DNA of 19,510 nucleotides from the NCBI GenBank assembly GCA_900128585.1, contig LT642360.1:1803-21312 (forward strand). The letters run 5' to 3'. The DNA comes from Stramenopiles sp. TOSAG23-3. Its lineage: Eukaryota; Sar. Within the stretch, counting starts at the first letter, position 1. The number at the start of each line of letters is the position of its first letter. The notes under the pieces are model-generated. The model ran no database searches and had not been told where the DNA came from. It saw only the letters and a list, made by a program, of their open reading frames with translations. Made by a program: the position numbers and the translations under genes. This document shows, in pieces, positions 6,529-14,813 of this stretch.

Positions 6529-8193
6529 ATGGAAGGCCCAACCTTTTGGTCGCGATTGGTAAAGACTGCGTTCACGGTGAAGCACGTCGTGGCCCGTTCG
6601 CAGGAAGAGAGCTTGGTGCGCAAATTGGGGCGGTGGGACCTTACGTTGCTGGGGGTCGGTGCATCTATTGGCGCTGGAATATTTGTGCTTACGGGTATTG
6701 CGGCAAAGCAAGCTGGGCCCGCGGTATGCTTCTCCTTCCTTCTGGCGGCGGCTATGTGCGTCCTGAACGCGCTGGCCTATGCGGAACTCAGTAGCCGTTT
6801 CCCCGAAAGTGGAAGTGCTTACCTCTATGCCTACTTGGTGTTCGGCGAAGTCGTTGCTATTGTTGCGGGGGTGAACTTGCTGATTGACTACCATGTTGGC
6901 GCGGCATCGATTGCCCGTTCGTTGGTGGGATATTTTGCCCAGCTGTGCAAAGACGTTCACATCCACTTGCCCCAGTTCTTAGTCAGCCTCCCGTTGCCGT
7001 CCGTCCCGTTCCTCTCGCTGTCGTTATTAGCCCCGCTTATTCTGCTTGCCATCACCATGGTTTTGGTGCGGGGCGTACAAGAGAGCAGTTCCGTCTCAAA
7101 TGCGTTGACGGTCCTGAAAATTTTTATCGTGCTGCTTGTCATTGGGGCGGGTGTCACAGTGTCCGATAGTAAAAACTTAGCGCCGTTTGCCCCCAAGGGC
7201 GCGAACGGCGTGATAGAGGCCAGCGCCCTGGTGTTTTTTGCGTACATTGGGTTTGATGCAGTGAGCAACACGGCCGAAGAGTGCGTTCAGCCCCAGAGAG
7301 ACTTGCCTTTTGGGATCATTGCCTCCCTGCTCGTTTGCGCGACCCTCTACATGGGTGTAACGTTGGTGCTGTGCAGCGTTGTTCCTTATGAAAAAATAGA
7401 TGAGGACGCTCCGTTGACGACCGCTTTCAAGGGGCACGGAATGCACTGGATCGAACTGGTTGTTGACATGGGGGCAGTAATTGGTCTTTCAACAACGTTG
7501 CTCGTTGGCCTGTACTCCCAAGCGCGGATCTATCTCGGCATTGCCCGCGACGGTTTGTTGCCCAAACGGCTAGCCGCGGTTGACCCTAAAAGCGGTACTC
7601 CTGTCATGTCCCAAATGGTATGCTTTGTCGTGGCAGGCGCCCTTGCTTTGTTCTTCGATGTGAAGCGCCTTTCGAGCGTCTTGTCGATCGGGATCATGTT
7701 TGCGTACACCACGGTGTGCGCTGCGGTACTCTACCTTCGCGTTGCCCCCGTGGAAAAGCCTATACTAACCCCGTTGCTCTCCTTGGTCGGGGCCTTTGCT
7801 CTAGCGTCTGGGTTTTGTTCGCGATACAAAGCACCGCTCATCGTGATGTACATGTGCAGTGGCATGGCCGTGCTCACCCTGACGATGCTCTGCTGTCGGT
7901 TGAACTTTAAAGCGCCTACGAACGAGAACGTGTTCGCGTGCCCATGGGTGCCTTTGCTGCCCTCGCTCGGCGTTGCTTTCAACCTGTTCATGATGGCACA
8001 GCTGGCCTGGGAAGCATGGGTACGACTTGCTGTAGTAACTGTTATCGTCCTCTGCGCGTACGCTTGGAAGGTGTGGGGCGACGATCCAAACAGTAAGGTT
8101 GAAGGGGATTCGGACTCCCCGACAACTGCACCATTGTTGGGAACCCAAAATACATACGGTTCGACAGAAAGGGGGGTCGGGGGACTGAACTGA
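6529..8193 (+). CDS. Cationic amino-acid transporter-like (CAT/APC superfamily) permease
   Basis: The product is 554 residues from the ATG at 6529 (context ACAATGG). The upstream frame extension to 6415 lacks an ATG. The N-terminus carries the APC signature Gly-Ala-Ser-Ile-Gly-Ala-Gly-Ile-Phe (44-52) in the first membrane helix. The CAT hallmark Phe-Phe-Ala-Tyr-Ile-Gly-Phe-Asp-Ala-Val-Ser (236-246) is followed by Asn-Thr-Ala-Glu-Glu. Later Tyr-Ser-Gln-Ala-Arg-Ile-Tyr and Ala-Arg-Asp-Gly-Leu-Leu-Pro (about 329-345) are also typical. About 12-14 transmembrane helices are expected. Family members carry Lys, Arg, ornithine or other amino acids across plasma or vacuolar membranes, usually as uniporters or H+ symporters. 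The acidic C-terminal tail ends in a Gly-rich stretch. The family assignment is strong; substrate and membrane are inferred only. Confidence 0.9.
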   Translation: MEGPTFWSRLVKTAFTVKHVVARSQEESLVRKLGRWDLTLLGVGASIGAGIFVLTGIAAKQAGPAVCFSFLLAAAMCVLNALAYAELSSRFPESGSAYLYAYLVFGEVVAIVAGVNLLIDYHVGAASIARSLVGYFAQLCKDVHIHLPQFLVSLPLPSVPFLSLSLLAPLILLAITMVLVRGVQESSSVSNALTVLKIFIVLLVIGAGVTVSDSKNLAPFAPKGANGVIEASALVFFAYIGFDAVSNTAEECVQPQRDLPFGIIASLLVCATLYMGVTLVLCSVVPYEKIDEDAPLTTAFKGHGMHWIELVVDMGAVIGLSTTLLVGLYSQARIYLGIARDGLLPKRLAAVDPKSGTPVMSQMVCFVVAGALALFFDVKRLSSVLSIGIMFAYTTVCAAVLYLRVAPVEKPILTPLLSLVGAFALASGFCSRYKAPLIVMYMCSGMAVLTLTMLCCRLNFKAPTNENVFACPWVPLLPSLGVAFNLFMMAQLAWEAWVRLAVVTVIVLCAYAWKVWGDDPNSKVEGDSDSPTTAPLLGTQNTYGSTERGVGGLN

Positions 8194-8648
8194 TTTTGAT
8201 GATGATCCATGTAACGCGTACCTCGGTAAAAAAAATATGTATATAATCCCCTGTTAATTATTTATATATTCTAATACCATTATGATACAGTATGTTTATA
8301 CAAGGACAAAGCGAAGAAGGGCAACTTCTTCTTTTCTGATGATATCTGATTTCTTCTACTATAAATAAACCTACCGTACCGTACCTGGTATTACCTGTAC
8401 CAGTAATAGTATTATTCTACAGTAGTAGAAAAAAATAACTACTCTTTGTTGTGATGAAGAAGAACATTATCATGCTCTTCTTGAAGTATATTTATTACAC
8501 ACAACAGAGATGCGAAGGATAATTGTGTAAAATACAAATTGGAATATTCAAATCATTTTCATCTCAGATACAAGGTGTATTAGTTGAATTGAACAGCAGG
8601 AATAGAATAGCATCCTCGGAGAACCTCTTTTTCACAAAACAAACAAAG
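8194..8648. other. AT-rich spacer, no gene seen
   Basis: This spacer separates the permease gene from the ankyrin gene. It contains two small perfect hairpins: TTCTAC-AGTA-GTAGAA near 8417-8432, and CTGGTA/TACCAG near 8386-8404. The open frame of the ankyrin gene reaches back to 8523, but only through a TTG, so it is more likely 5' untranslated sequence. Confidence 0.55.
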
Positions 8649-9317
8649 ATGGCGTCTCTATCAGACCTCACTGAAGTAATTAAACGCTTGGACCAGCAAG
8701 ACAAAAAAATAAAACAGCAAGCCGATGAAATAACAGAGTTGAAAAGACAACTGTGGCAGTTGAAGCAAACGAATGTTCAGTCCTTGAATGGTAAATCGGA
8801 CAGAAAGAATTTTGTGCAGAAAGAGTGTTCAGACGAAATAAAAACATGGGCGGAAAAGTTACAAAATGTTCAAGAGAGTAACGCTCTGGCGAAAAAACCG
8901 ACACCAGTTGTCCCTGCAGAGAAATACGAACCGTTGGCGCTGTACGTGGCCGCCGAACACGGCGAAATGGAAAAGGCAAAGGCGTTGCTAGCCCAAGGAT
9001 ACGATCTAAACCGAGATGATCAGTTGCACCCAAAATTTGGTACCACACCGTTGATGGAGGCATGTTTCCATGGACGCGAAGACATGGCAAAGTTATACGT
9101 TGAAAACAATGCGGAGCTAAACACGCAGAGTGGGTTTGGATGGACTGCACTCCACTATGCCGGTCAAAACAACAAAGTGGGGTGCGTTGAATTGTTACTG
9201 GCTGCAGGGTGCGACAAAAATTTAAAAAATTCGAAAGGCAAAACCCCTCTGGATCGGGCCAGAAAGCAAGGCAAAACGGATGTTGAAAATGCCATCGTTC
9301 GTGCCGGTGGGATGTAA
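8649..9317 (+). CDS. Small coiled-coil plus ankyrin-repeat protein
   Basis: The product is 222 residues from the ATG at 8649 (context AAGATGG, a good eukaryotic start); the longer upstream frame has no ATG. Residues about 5-42 form a heptad-like coiled coil rich in Lys, Gln and Asp. Residues about 95-222 contain roughly four ankyrin repeats. Repeat 1 is about 95-124, with a short insertion before the next. Repeat 2 starts Gly-Thr-Thr-Pro-Leu-Met-Glu-Ala (131-138). Repeat 3 starts Gly-Trp-Thr-Ala-Leu-His-Tyr-Ala (164-171). Repeat 4 starts Gly-Lys-Thr-Pro-Leu-Asp (197-202) and runs to the C-terminus. There is no signal peptide or TM segment, so it is probably a soluble scaffold or adaptor that may oligomerise through the coiled coil. 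The partner is not predictable. Confidence 0.85.
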   Translation: MASLSDLTEVIKRLDQQDKKIKQQADEITELKRQLWQLKQTNVQSLNGKSDRKNFVQKECSDEIKTWAEKLQNVQESNALAKKPTPVVPAEKYEPLALYVAAEHGEMEKAKALLAQGYDLNRDDQLHPKFGTTPLMEACFHGREDMAKLYVENNAELNTQSGFGWTALHYAGQNNKVGCVELLLAAGCDKNLKNSKGKTPLDRARKQGKTDVENAIVRAGGM

Positions 9318-9501
9318 ATCGCAAAGAGTACTTCTTCTTTAAAAAACATTTTTTAAAAGATCGTGAAAGCTCGGTCGATGAAAAGATCTGAGATCTGGAT
9401 CCTTCATGGCTTATTAGATAGTTATAGTATTGATAGGTAAATATATTTGACGACTACGCATATTTATTACTAAACACTATTCCTAATAATTATACTTCTC
9501 C

Positions 9502-10767
9502 TCATATACGAGGACATGTAATACCAAGGTAATGTAATACAATAACCTCTTGCTCCCGCTTCGTCAGCAAAGCGAGGTGATTCGTGATGGAGGCGCGCTG
9601 TGCAGCCAGCTCATTTTCCTTTTCGCTGGCTCGGGCAACGAGCGCATCGATGCGCGCTGTCTCTCGCTCCACTTTTTCTGCGGACACTCGTTCTCGTTCA
9701 ACGAGCTTTTGCTCGCGCTCTGCTAACATGCTTTCTGTGCGGTCACACGCACGTTCTTTGTCTGTCAAACTGGATTGAACGTAGTGTATGTCCCTTTCAA
9801 CAGCCACCAACGATTGTCGCTTAGCTTCTGTTTTTTTCTTGAGCTGCTCTAACTGCCTGGAGCTCTCCGACAGAGTGGTCGCGTCAGCTGTTAAAGCCCG
9901 CTCCCGCTCTTCCATGGTACGCTCCCGCAGCTGTAAGGCGTTCTCGCGTTGCTTCAGTTTCGCTTCCCAATTTGTGTACAGACCCATGAGTTGAGTGCGG
10001 GTCTGCAGATCGTCCCCTCCACCATGTCGAACCTCCTTGTTCGTGACGTCAGGGAAAGAAGGGGGAGGCGGTGATGGGTGGTGGGGCCGTCGCAGGACGT
10101 TAGACAACTGAAGTTGCGTGTTTTTCAAGAGCGTCTGTTCGTGTAACAATTCGTCGTTTTCGTCGAATGCCAAACCCAGTGGTGGAGCGCGTTTCTGCTT
10201 GAGCTGGGACATGCGCAACCCTTCCAAATACCCGGAAGCGAAGTTTTTATCTTTTTGGACCCCCTCGTTTTGATGGCCGAACGTGTCGTTCTTGCGCTCT
10301 TCGTCGTCGGCGACGCTTCCACGGCTGGGCGTGCTAAACGACCAGTCATCCGATCTCCTTGCCACTGATTGTTTTTGAGGAGTAAACGCTGGTGGTCGGG
10401 GTGCTGGACGCTGCTTATTTGCCGCGCGCGAGGTCTGCGGGCGTTTTAGGCCCTTGTTCACTTGCTCCATCCGTCGGGTAGAGCTAACAGTGGGCCGTGC
10501 CACATCTCGTGCGCGGCGGGTCGAGGTCGCCTTTTTTGTTGCGGGCATCTCGGCCGACGAGGTGCCCCGACGGGCACGGAGGTCAGGGGACCATGCATTC
10601 AACGGGCGTGCCGTGTCGTATTCGTCTAATGCGTGCGTAGTTTCCTGCAGCTCCGCGAACGCATCTGCCAGACGGCTCCGGCGCAGCTTGCGTTCGGCCG
10701 ACAGGGTGCTTACCTCGCCGTCAGGCTGCTCGATCGCGGCGGCTGAGCGGCCAGTGGGTGACGCCAT
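9502..10767 (-). CDS. Coiled-coil protein with disordered basic N-terminal half
   Basis: The product is 421 residues from the ATG at 10767; the frame extends a few codons further only through a TTG. Residues 1-250 are low-complexity and likely disordered. They are rich in Arg, Lys, Ser, Thr and Pro, with a Pro-rich run near 231-239 and several Arg-Arg clusters. Residues about 262-406 form a long charged coiled coil with repeated Arg-Glu-Arg-type heptads. The last 14 residues (408-421) abruptly leave coiled-coil character and are hydrophobic. I do not recognise a family. The architecture is common in cytoskeletal, centrosomal and ciliary proteins, but that is only a suggestion. Coding composition is GC-rich like the neighbouring host genes. 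The strand and frame are well supported by the long uninterrupted ORF with consistent amino-acid bias. Confidence 0.7.
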   Translation of the reverse strand: MASPTGRSAAAIEQPDGEVSTLSAERKLRRSRLADAFAELQETTHALDEYDTARPLNAWSPDLRARRGTSSAEMPATKKATSTRRARDVARPTVSSTRRMEQVNKGLKRPQTSRAANKQRPAPRPPAFTPQKQSVARRSDDWSFSTPSRGSVADDEERKNDTFGHQNEGVQKDKNFASGYLEGLRMSQLKQKRAPPLGLAFDENDELLHEQTLLKNTQLQLSNVLRRPHHPSPPPPSFPDVTNKEVRHGGGDDLQTRTQLMGLYTNWEAKLKQRENALQLRERTMEERERALTADATTLSESSRQLEQLKKKTEAKRQSLVAVERDIHYVQSSLTDKERACDRTESMLAEREQKLVERERVSAEKVERETARIDALVARASEKENELAAQRASITNHLALLTKREQEVIVLHYLGITCPRI

Positions 10768-11392
10768 GGTCAGGAACAAGCAGATGGCGCACTCGTTGAT
10801 ACGATCCTTCTGCTACTCACCGTTCGCCGTCCCGCACTCAACAATCGTTCCCGTGTCTGCGTGTCCGTCCACGTCAATCAACACAGCACACCGTCCGTCC
10901 GTGCATGCCTCGAGGAAGCTCCGCGGTGAATCATGAATCGATCATGCAGCACACCGTCCGTCCGTCCGTCCGTCCGTGCATGCCTTGAGGAAGCTCCGCG
11001 GTGAAGAGAAATCATCGTTCGATTCGTTAAATCAAAAATGTGTGTCAGTGTGTCAGTACTGTACCAACGACATGGACTATATCTATACATAGACGAACAG
11101 TACTTGGAAGACCATGTAGAATATGGAATGATCTCCCCTTTTCCGGATATCTCGCAGGGATCCACGTAGTGTGACCGAAGCACATGTACCACATCGGACT
11201 CATTTACATAGGGCATGCGTGGTCATGTTGTCAACGACTTACTTAAAAGTACATGGGTGGAGAGGACCTCACGCACGTCACCCCCGTTCGTGTTCTAGAT
11301 AAGTTGGATCCAAGTTGGGTAGGCGAGTAGGTCTACATGTCGTTGAAACGTGGCGATGTCACAATTACATGCATCTTCATTCACTTTACTAA
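10768..11392. other. Spacer between two minus-strand genes
   Basis: This holds the 5' region of the coiled-coil gene and the 3' region of the DMT transporter gene. Apart from the CCGT-containing duplication at 10884-11005 I see no feature. A minus-strand frame across 10878-11216 reads repeated peptides only because of that DNA duplication and has no recognisable protein content. Confidence 0.55.
10884..11005. repeat. Tandem duplication with expanded CCGT microsatellite
   Basis: Two copies of one unit lie at 10884-10930 (47 bp) and 10947-11005 (59 bp). Both start CAGCACACCGTCCGT and end GGAAGCTCCGCGGTGAA. The copies differ by one C/T change and by 12 bp, that is three extra CCGT tetranucleotides in the second. 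They are separated by a 16-bp linker. The duplication lies about 120-240 bp upstream of the minus-strand coiled-coil gene's ATG, so it may sit in its promoter or 5' UTR. The tetranucleotide tract is expected to vary in length between strains. Confidence 0.9.
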
Positions 11393-12709
11393 CTATTCGA
11401 GCGATTCATACTGTTGTCCGCTCTTTTCGATACCCACCTTTTCCCCGCTCTCTTCCACATCTTTCTCGGAGTTTGCTTTGATGATGGCACTGACCACGGA
11501 GGCCAAAATAAATGCCCCCCCCACCAGCACACGTGGTGATGGGAAGCTCTGCAGAATGATCATCCCGAACACAATTTGAACAACAAACTGAGAATTGAGC
11601 CCAGTACTAAGCAGCGCTTTATTGCACATGATCGTTGCTTGCAACCAGCATTGCTGAGGAACCGTTACGAAAAGCACGCCAAAGTATAGCATATTCAGCC
11701 ACAACTCATGATTCCACAGTTGTGCGTACTTGTCGGTGCCCTGAAGCAAGTTAATCATGTGGTATGCTACAGTTCCAAGCGTCAGTCGAAAGACGGTCAG
11801 GATTCCTGGGGGCACTGCGGTCAAAAAGCTTTTACTGATCAGCAGTGAGCCTGCAAAACAGAGCGATGCAAGGAGAATGTACATTTCGCCGATTGAAATA
11901 CCTATCTCACCACCGGAAAAAAGCGGGGCAGTAACAAAGGTCAGAACGATTCCAGCAGCCGTCAGCAAAGCGTTGATTGTGTCCCACCTAGACGGGAAAC
12001 TCTTACCACGTGACAGCAAAGGCTGAGCCACGATGATGAACACAGACTGGCTCTTTTCGAGAACTGTTACAGTGGCAACAGAAGCCTGTTCCCAACCAAG
12101 GTTGGAGAACAAAGGACCAAGAATTGTCGATAGTATTGCTCCTACAAACATCCACGACCAAGTTTGTCGTGATATAGTCTTCATTTGATCCTTTGAGAGG
12201 TCTCTCCAAAGAAAGGCGACGGACGAAACAAGTGCGACAGTATTCGATGCACATAGAATATTGCAAGCATTGAACACCGAAGGGTTTGAATTGTTCAGTG
12301 CCTTAAAAATGGATACCTTCAACCCATACAGCCCGATGGATACCACTAGGAAAATCATGCCTGCATTGCGGACGGCATATTGTTTGCAAGCCGACACAAA
12401 CGAACCCTTGTCACCCGTGTTCTCGGAGGCAACCACTCTCTCCATGGCACCCGCAGCTTTCAGAAACGATTCGAAGATTCCACGAACGAAGAACTCATTC
12501 AAGCAACAAACCGCTTTTTCTCTCGACCGAACCGACGACCTTTTCTCTACATTCGTGTCGTGTTCGTGTCCAAAGAGGCACGCATCGCATGAAATAAACC
12601 CGCAAAGCCGCGTTGCTTCTTCGACTGACTGACATGACTGACTTGCTTCGCCCAACCCTCCCAACGTAACTCGACTCTCAACCCCGCGACGTGACGTTGC
12701 TGTGTCCAT
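11393..12709 (-). CDS. DMT-superfamily (EamA-like) transporter
   Basis: The product is 438 residues from the ATG at 12709, or 350 from a second in-frame ATG at 12445 (residue 89). The membrane core begins at about residue 111. Ten hydrophobic helices are visible, at about 113-135, 144-167, 184-204, 210-232, 246-262, 272-290, 299-318, 330-350, 374-390 and 397-415. They are arranged as two five-helix halves, as in EamA/drug-metabolite transporters. The Leu-Glu-Lys-Ser-Gln-Ser stretch near 217-222, at the end of the first half, is typical of the family's conserved Glu region. The first 88 residues are Cys-, Arg- and Ser-rich, not membrane-like and without obvious conservation. They may be a targeting extension or 5' UTR. 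The C-terminal tail is charged. Family members export metabolites, amino acids or nucleotide-linked substrates; the substrate here cannot be told. Confidence 0.82.
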   Translation of the reverse strand: MDTATSRRGVESRVTLGGLGEASQSCQSVEEATRLCGFISCDACLFGHEHDTNVEKRSSVRSREKAVCCLNEFFVRGIFESFLKAAGAMERVVASENTGDKGSFVSACKQYAVRNAGMIFLVVSIGLYGLKVSIFKALNNSNPSVFNACNILCASNTVALVSSVAFLWRDLSKDQMKTISRQTWSWMFVGAILSTILGPLFSNLGWEQASVATVTVLEKSQSVFIIVAQPLLSRGKSFPSRWDTINALLTAAGIVLTFVTAPLFSGGEIGISIGEMYILLASLCFAGSLLISKSFLTAVPPGILTVFRLTLGTVAYHMINLLQGTDKYAQLWNHELWLNMLYFGVLFVTVPQQCWLQATIMCNKALLSTGLNSQFVVQIVFGMIILQSFPSPRVLVGGAFILASVVSAIIKANSEKDVEESGEKVGIEKSGQQYESLE

Positions 12710-13304
12710 ATCCCTCTATCTCCTCTTTTTCAGATCAAGACGAGGACATTTCATATTCCATCCATGACCGAAACGGGTGTGTTAGATATACTGTGTGAAT
12801 ATATACTCCACGCAGACGACGCGATACGAGCTGAGTAGGAGTCTCGAGGCAAAATTATTATTATTATTACCAACAATTATAAATGGACATTGTAACAACA
12901 TTTTATTGGAATCATTATAATAATATTAATTATTATTACTCTCTATACTATATCTTTATATTATCTATAAATTATATTATTCTCTTCTTTTTTCTTTTCT
13001 TCTCTTCATTTTCACATAATTATTATAGTCGTCTAATAATAATTATGTGAAATTATATTATTTTATTATTATTATTATATAATTCATCACACACAACAAT
13101 AATTCACAACTCACATACGGTACTATATTATATATACAGAGAGACCTTTAAATTGAATTTTTAGGATACTTCTGAATCTTTTGAACCAATAAAATTACAC
13201 TTGTAATCCGAGTATATGGCTTATATATACGAAGGAATAGAACGAACACATCGATTTTCAACTCTTCTTCTTTTTGAAGACCTCGAAGTGCAAGCTGTGC
13301 GGTC
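12710..13304. other. AT-rich divergent intergenic region
   Basis: This spacer lies between the 5' ends of the minus-strand DMT gene and the plus-strand prolyl hydroxylase-like gene, so it should hold both promoters. It contains ATT trinucleotide runs (around 12855-12870 and 13055-13080), a CT-rich tract near 12980-13008 and the hairpin at 13010-13052. TATATATA-like runs near 13130 and 13224 could serve as TATA elements. No gene was seen. Confidence 0.6.
13010..13052. repeat. Perfect 17-bp hairpin in divergent promoter region
   Basis: TTTCACATAATTATTAT at 13010-13026 is the exact reverse complement of 13036-13052, with a 9-nt loop (AGTCGTCTA). It could form a cruciform, bind a dimeric regulator of the two divergent genes, or be a remnant of a small inverted-repeat element. 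Only the palindrome itself is observed. Confidence 0.75.
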
Positions 13305-14261
13305 ATGTTGTTTTCTTCTCACGGGCTTCGCGCGCTACTTTGCCTTTTAGTAGCAATAATATTTGGGCTTGCCAGTGCTCTCTCCCCTGGGATGGAGGTT
13401 TATCCCAGAAGGTGCAGCTCGCACTATAAAGATGCGTCGGTTGGGTCGAACAAGGCTGTCGTGGGCTGCACTCCGAAAGAAGGTGGGAAATGTGACCGTG
13501 TCGTACAAAGCGATTTTTTGGGAAAGGAAGAGGTGGATACGCTGATCGAGATGGCAGAAAAAGGCATGGCTAAGGTGCCCCGCCGAAGCCAAAAACGTGC
13601 TGGCCCAACGATAATGGACGTAAACAGTGGGTACGTTCTAGGAAGTGGGGAGCACCAGCCGGCAGGAATTTACCGCGACGGGCAAATCTACTCCCCAAAA
13701 CAGTACGAAACGTACCGACGCGTGACGACAAAGATCAAAGGGTTCATCGAGGAGTACTTTGAGCTTTCCAAGCTGTACTTTACAGCGCCGACGTTTATTA
13801 CTCGGGAGATTGGGGACCCGAGCTGGAAGCCAAAGACCATGCACGATGAGTATTGGCACGTTCACGTTGACAAGAACAACACAGATCACTACGATTATTC
13901 GGGGCTGATATATTTGTCGGACCACGGGGTAGATTTCGAAGGCGGCGAGTTGGAATTCTATGAATACGACGCGCTAAATTGCGACCCATTTGTCGACGAG
14001 AAGAACCCAGGGCCATGCATCGTCTTGGGCGAACCATCGCAAACCGTTATCCCGGCCCGGGGCCGGTTGATTGTTTTTGGGAGCGGGCGTGAGAACCCAC
14101 ACCGCGTCAAGAAGGTGTCCACTGGTACCCGCTACGTCCTCAGTTTCTGGTTCACCTGCAACGGTCAGCGCGAGTTCGGCACGTTCTTGGACGGGAAAAA
14201 CCACAAAAACTACAAAGGGAAACGCAAGCACAGGAAGAAAAGGACGAAAGAAGAGTTGTAA
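13305..14261 (+). CDS. ER-luminal 2-oxoglutarate/Fe(II) oxygenase, prolyl 4-hydroxylase/OGFOD3-like
   Basis: The product is 318 residues. An N-terminal hydrophobic segment (about 8-25) acts as signal peptide or anchor. The catalytic part carries the iron ligands His187 and Asp189 in His-Val-His-Val-Asp, with His266 in Asn-Pro-His-Arg-Val. The probable 2-oxoglutarate-binding Arg276 lies in Gly-Thr-Arg-Tyr-Val-Leu-Ser-Phe-Trp-Phe. A Phe-Glu-Gly-Gly-Glu-Leu-Glu-Phe strand (211-218) and Gly-Arg-Leu-Ile-Val-Phe (253-258) are further family marks. The protein ends Lys-Glu-Glu-Leu, a KDEL-like retrieval signal, after a very basic tail (about 298-314). Together these imply an ER-resident hydroxylase, most like the OGFOD3/P4H group. 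Such enzymes hydroxylate prolines in secretory or cell-surface proteins; the real substrate is unknown. All expected active-site residues are present. Confidence 0.88.
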   Translation: MLFSSHGLRALLCLLVAIIFGLASALSPGMEVYPRRCSSHYKDASVGSNKAVVGCTPKEGGKCDRVVQSDFLGKEEVDTLIEMAEKGMAKVPRRSQKRAGPTIMDVNSGYVLGSGEHQPAGIYRDGQIYSPKQYETYRRVTTKIKGFIEEYFELSKLYFTAPTFITREIGDPSWKPKTMHDEYWHVHVDKNNTDHYDYSGLIYLSDHGVDFEGGELEFYEYDALNCDPFVDEKNPGPCIVLGEPSQTVIPARGRLIVFGSGRENPHRVKKVSTGTRYVLSFWFTCNGQREFGTFLDGKNHKNYKGKRKHRKKRTKEEL

Positions 14262-14308
14262 AAATTAAAAATTTAAAATAATTCTTCATACTCTAACGAA
14301 TCTTTACT

Positions 14309-14329
14309 GTTCTTAAACTTCGTAAGAAC
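14309..14329. repeat. Short 7-bp hairpin downstream of the oxygenase gene
   Basis: GTTCTTA at 14309-14315 pairs with TAAGAAC at 14323-14329 around a 7-nt loop. It lies about 50 bp after the stop codon and may belong to the 3' UTR. It is weak evidence of function. Confidence 0.4.
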
Positions 14330-14422
14330 TTTTATTTTAAAAACAAGAAAATTGGCCTGTTATTTAAAAATTTATATGGCAGAACCAGACAATCTACAAA
14401 CAGAAAAAGTCACTGCCCTCCT

Positions 14423-14632
14423 ATGGAAACTACTAACAGCCTGGATAATGAAAAATCGAAGTCACAGCATAGTTCTCAATCACTTGATCAAGTCAATTAT
14501 GGAACACCACCAGACGAGATGATACGAAGTTTTGAAGATTATAATTGGGAACTGGGTCGAATGATACGATATCGTAGGAACGACAAAGGAGGTACCGACC
14601 GAAAATTAGATCAGTTTTACAAATTGGGATAA
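14423..14632 (+). CDS. Small hypothetical ORF, doubtful
   Basis: This is a 69-codon ORF from an ATG at 14423. The product is hydrophilic, Ser- and Gln-rich in its first third and charged in the rest, ending in an Arg/Lys/Asp-rich stretch and Tyr-Lys-Leu-Gly. No family is recognised. A second, overlapping ORF of 48 codons in another frame begins at an ATG at 14376 and ends at 14522, so the reading frame is uncertain. Both lie in the same AT-rich island as the unrecognised minus-strand gene that follows and converge on it. This could be a small gene, a fragment of a mobile element, or chance. Confidence 0.25.
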   Translation: METTNSLDNEKSKSQHSSQSLDQVNYGTPPDEMIRSFEDYNWELGRMIRYRRNDKGGTDRKLDQFYKLG

Positions 14633-14813
14633 TCTTGAGAGTCTTAAAACATACTATATCATTAGTTTTTTTAAGTAATTAAAATTAATGTACTGCGAAC
14701 TTTTATTTATTTAATATTGTACAATTTCTTTTCTGTTTTTATTAATTTCTTCGTCTAAGTTTATGAATCTCCGAGAAACTCTTGCCTTGTAAGTTTCTTT
14801 AAATGGTTCATAT

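Noticed and set aside
7731-8210. Long minus-strand open frame opposite the permease gene
   Set aside because: It is antisense shadow of a well-supported transporter gene, with no motifs.
10878-11216. Minus-strand 112-codon open frame with repeated peptide
   Set aside because: The peptide repeat is only the translated DNA duplication; there is no recognisable protein and it sits in the upstream region of another gene.
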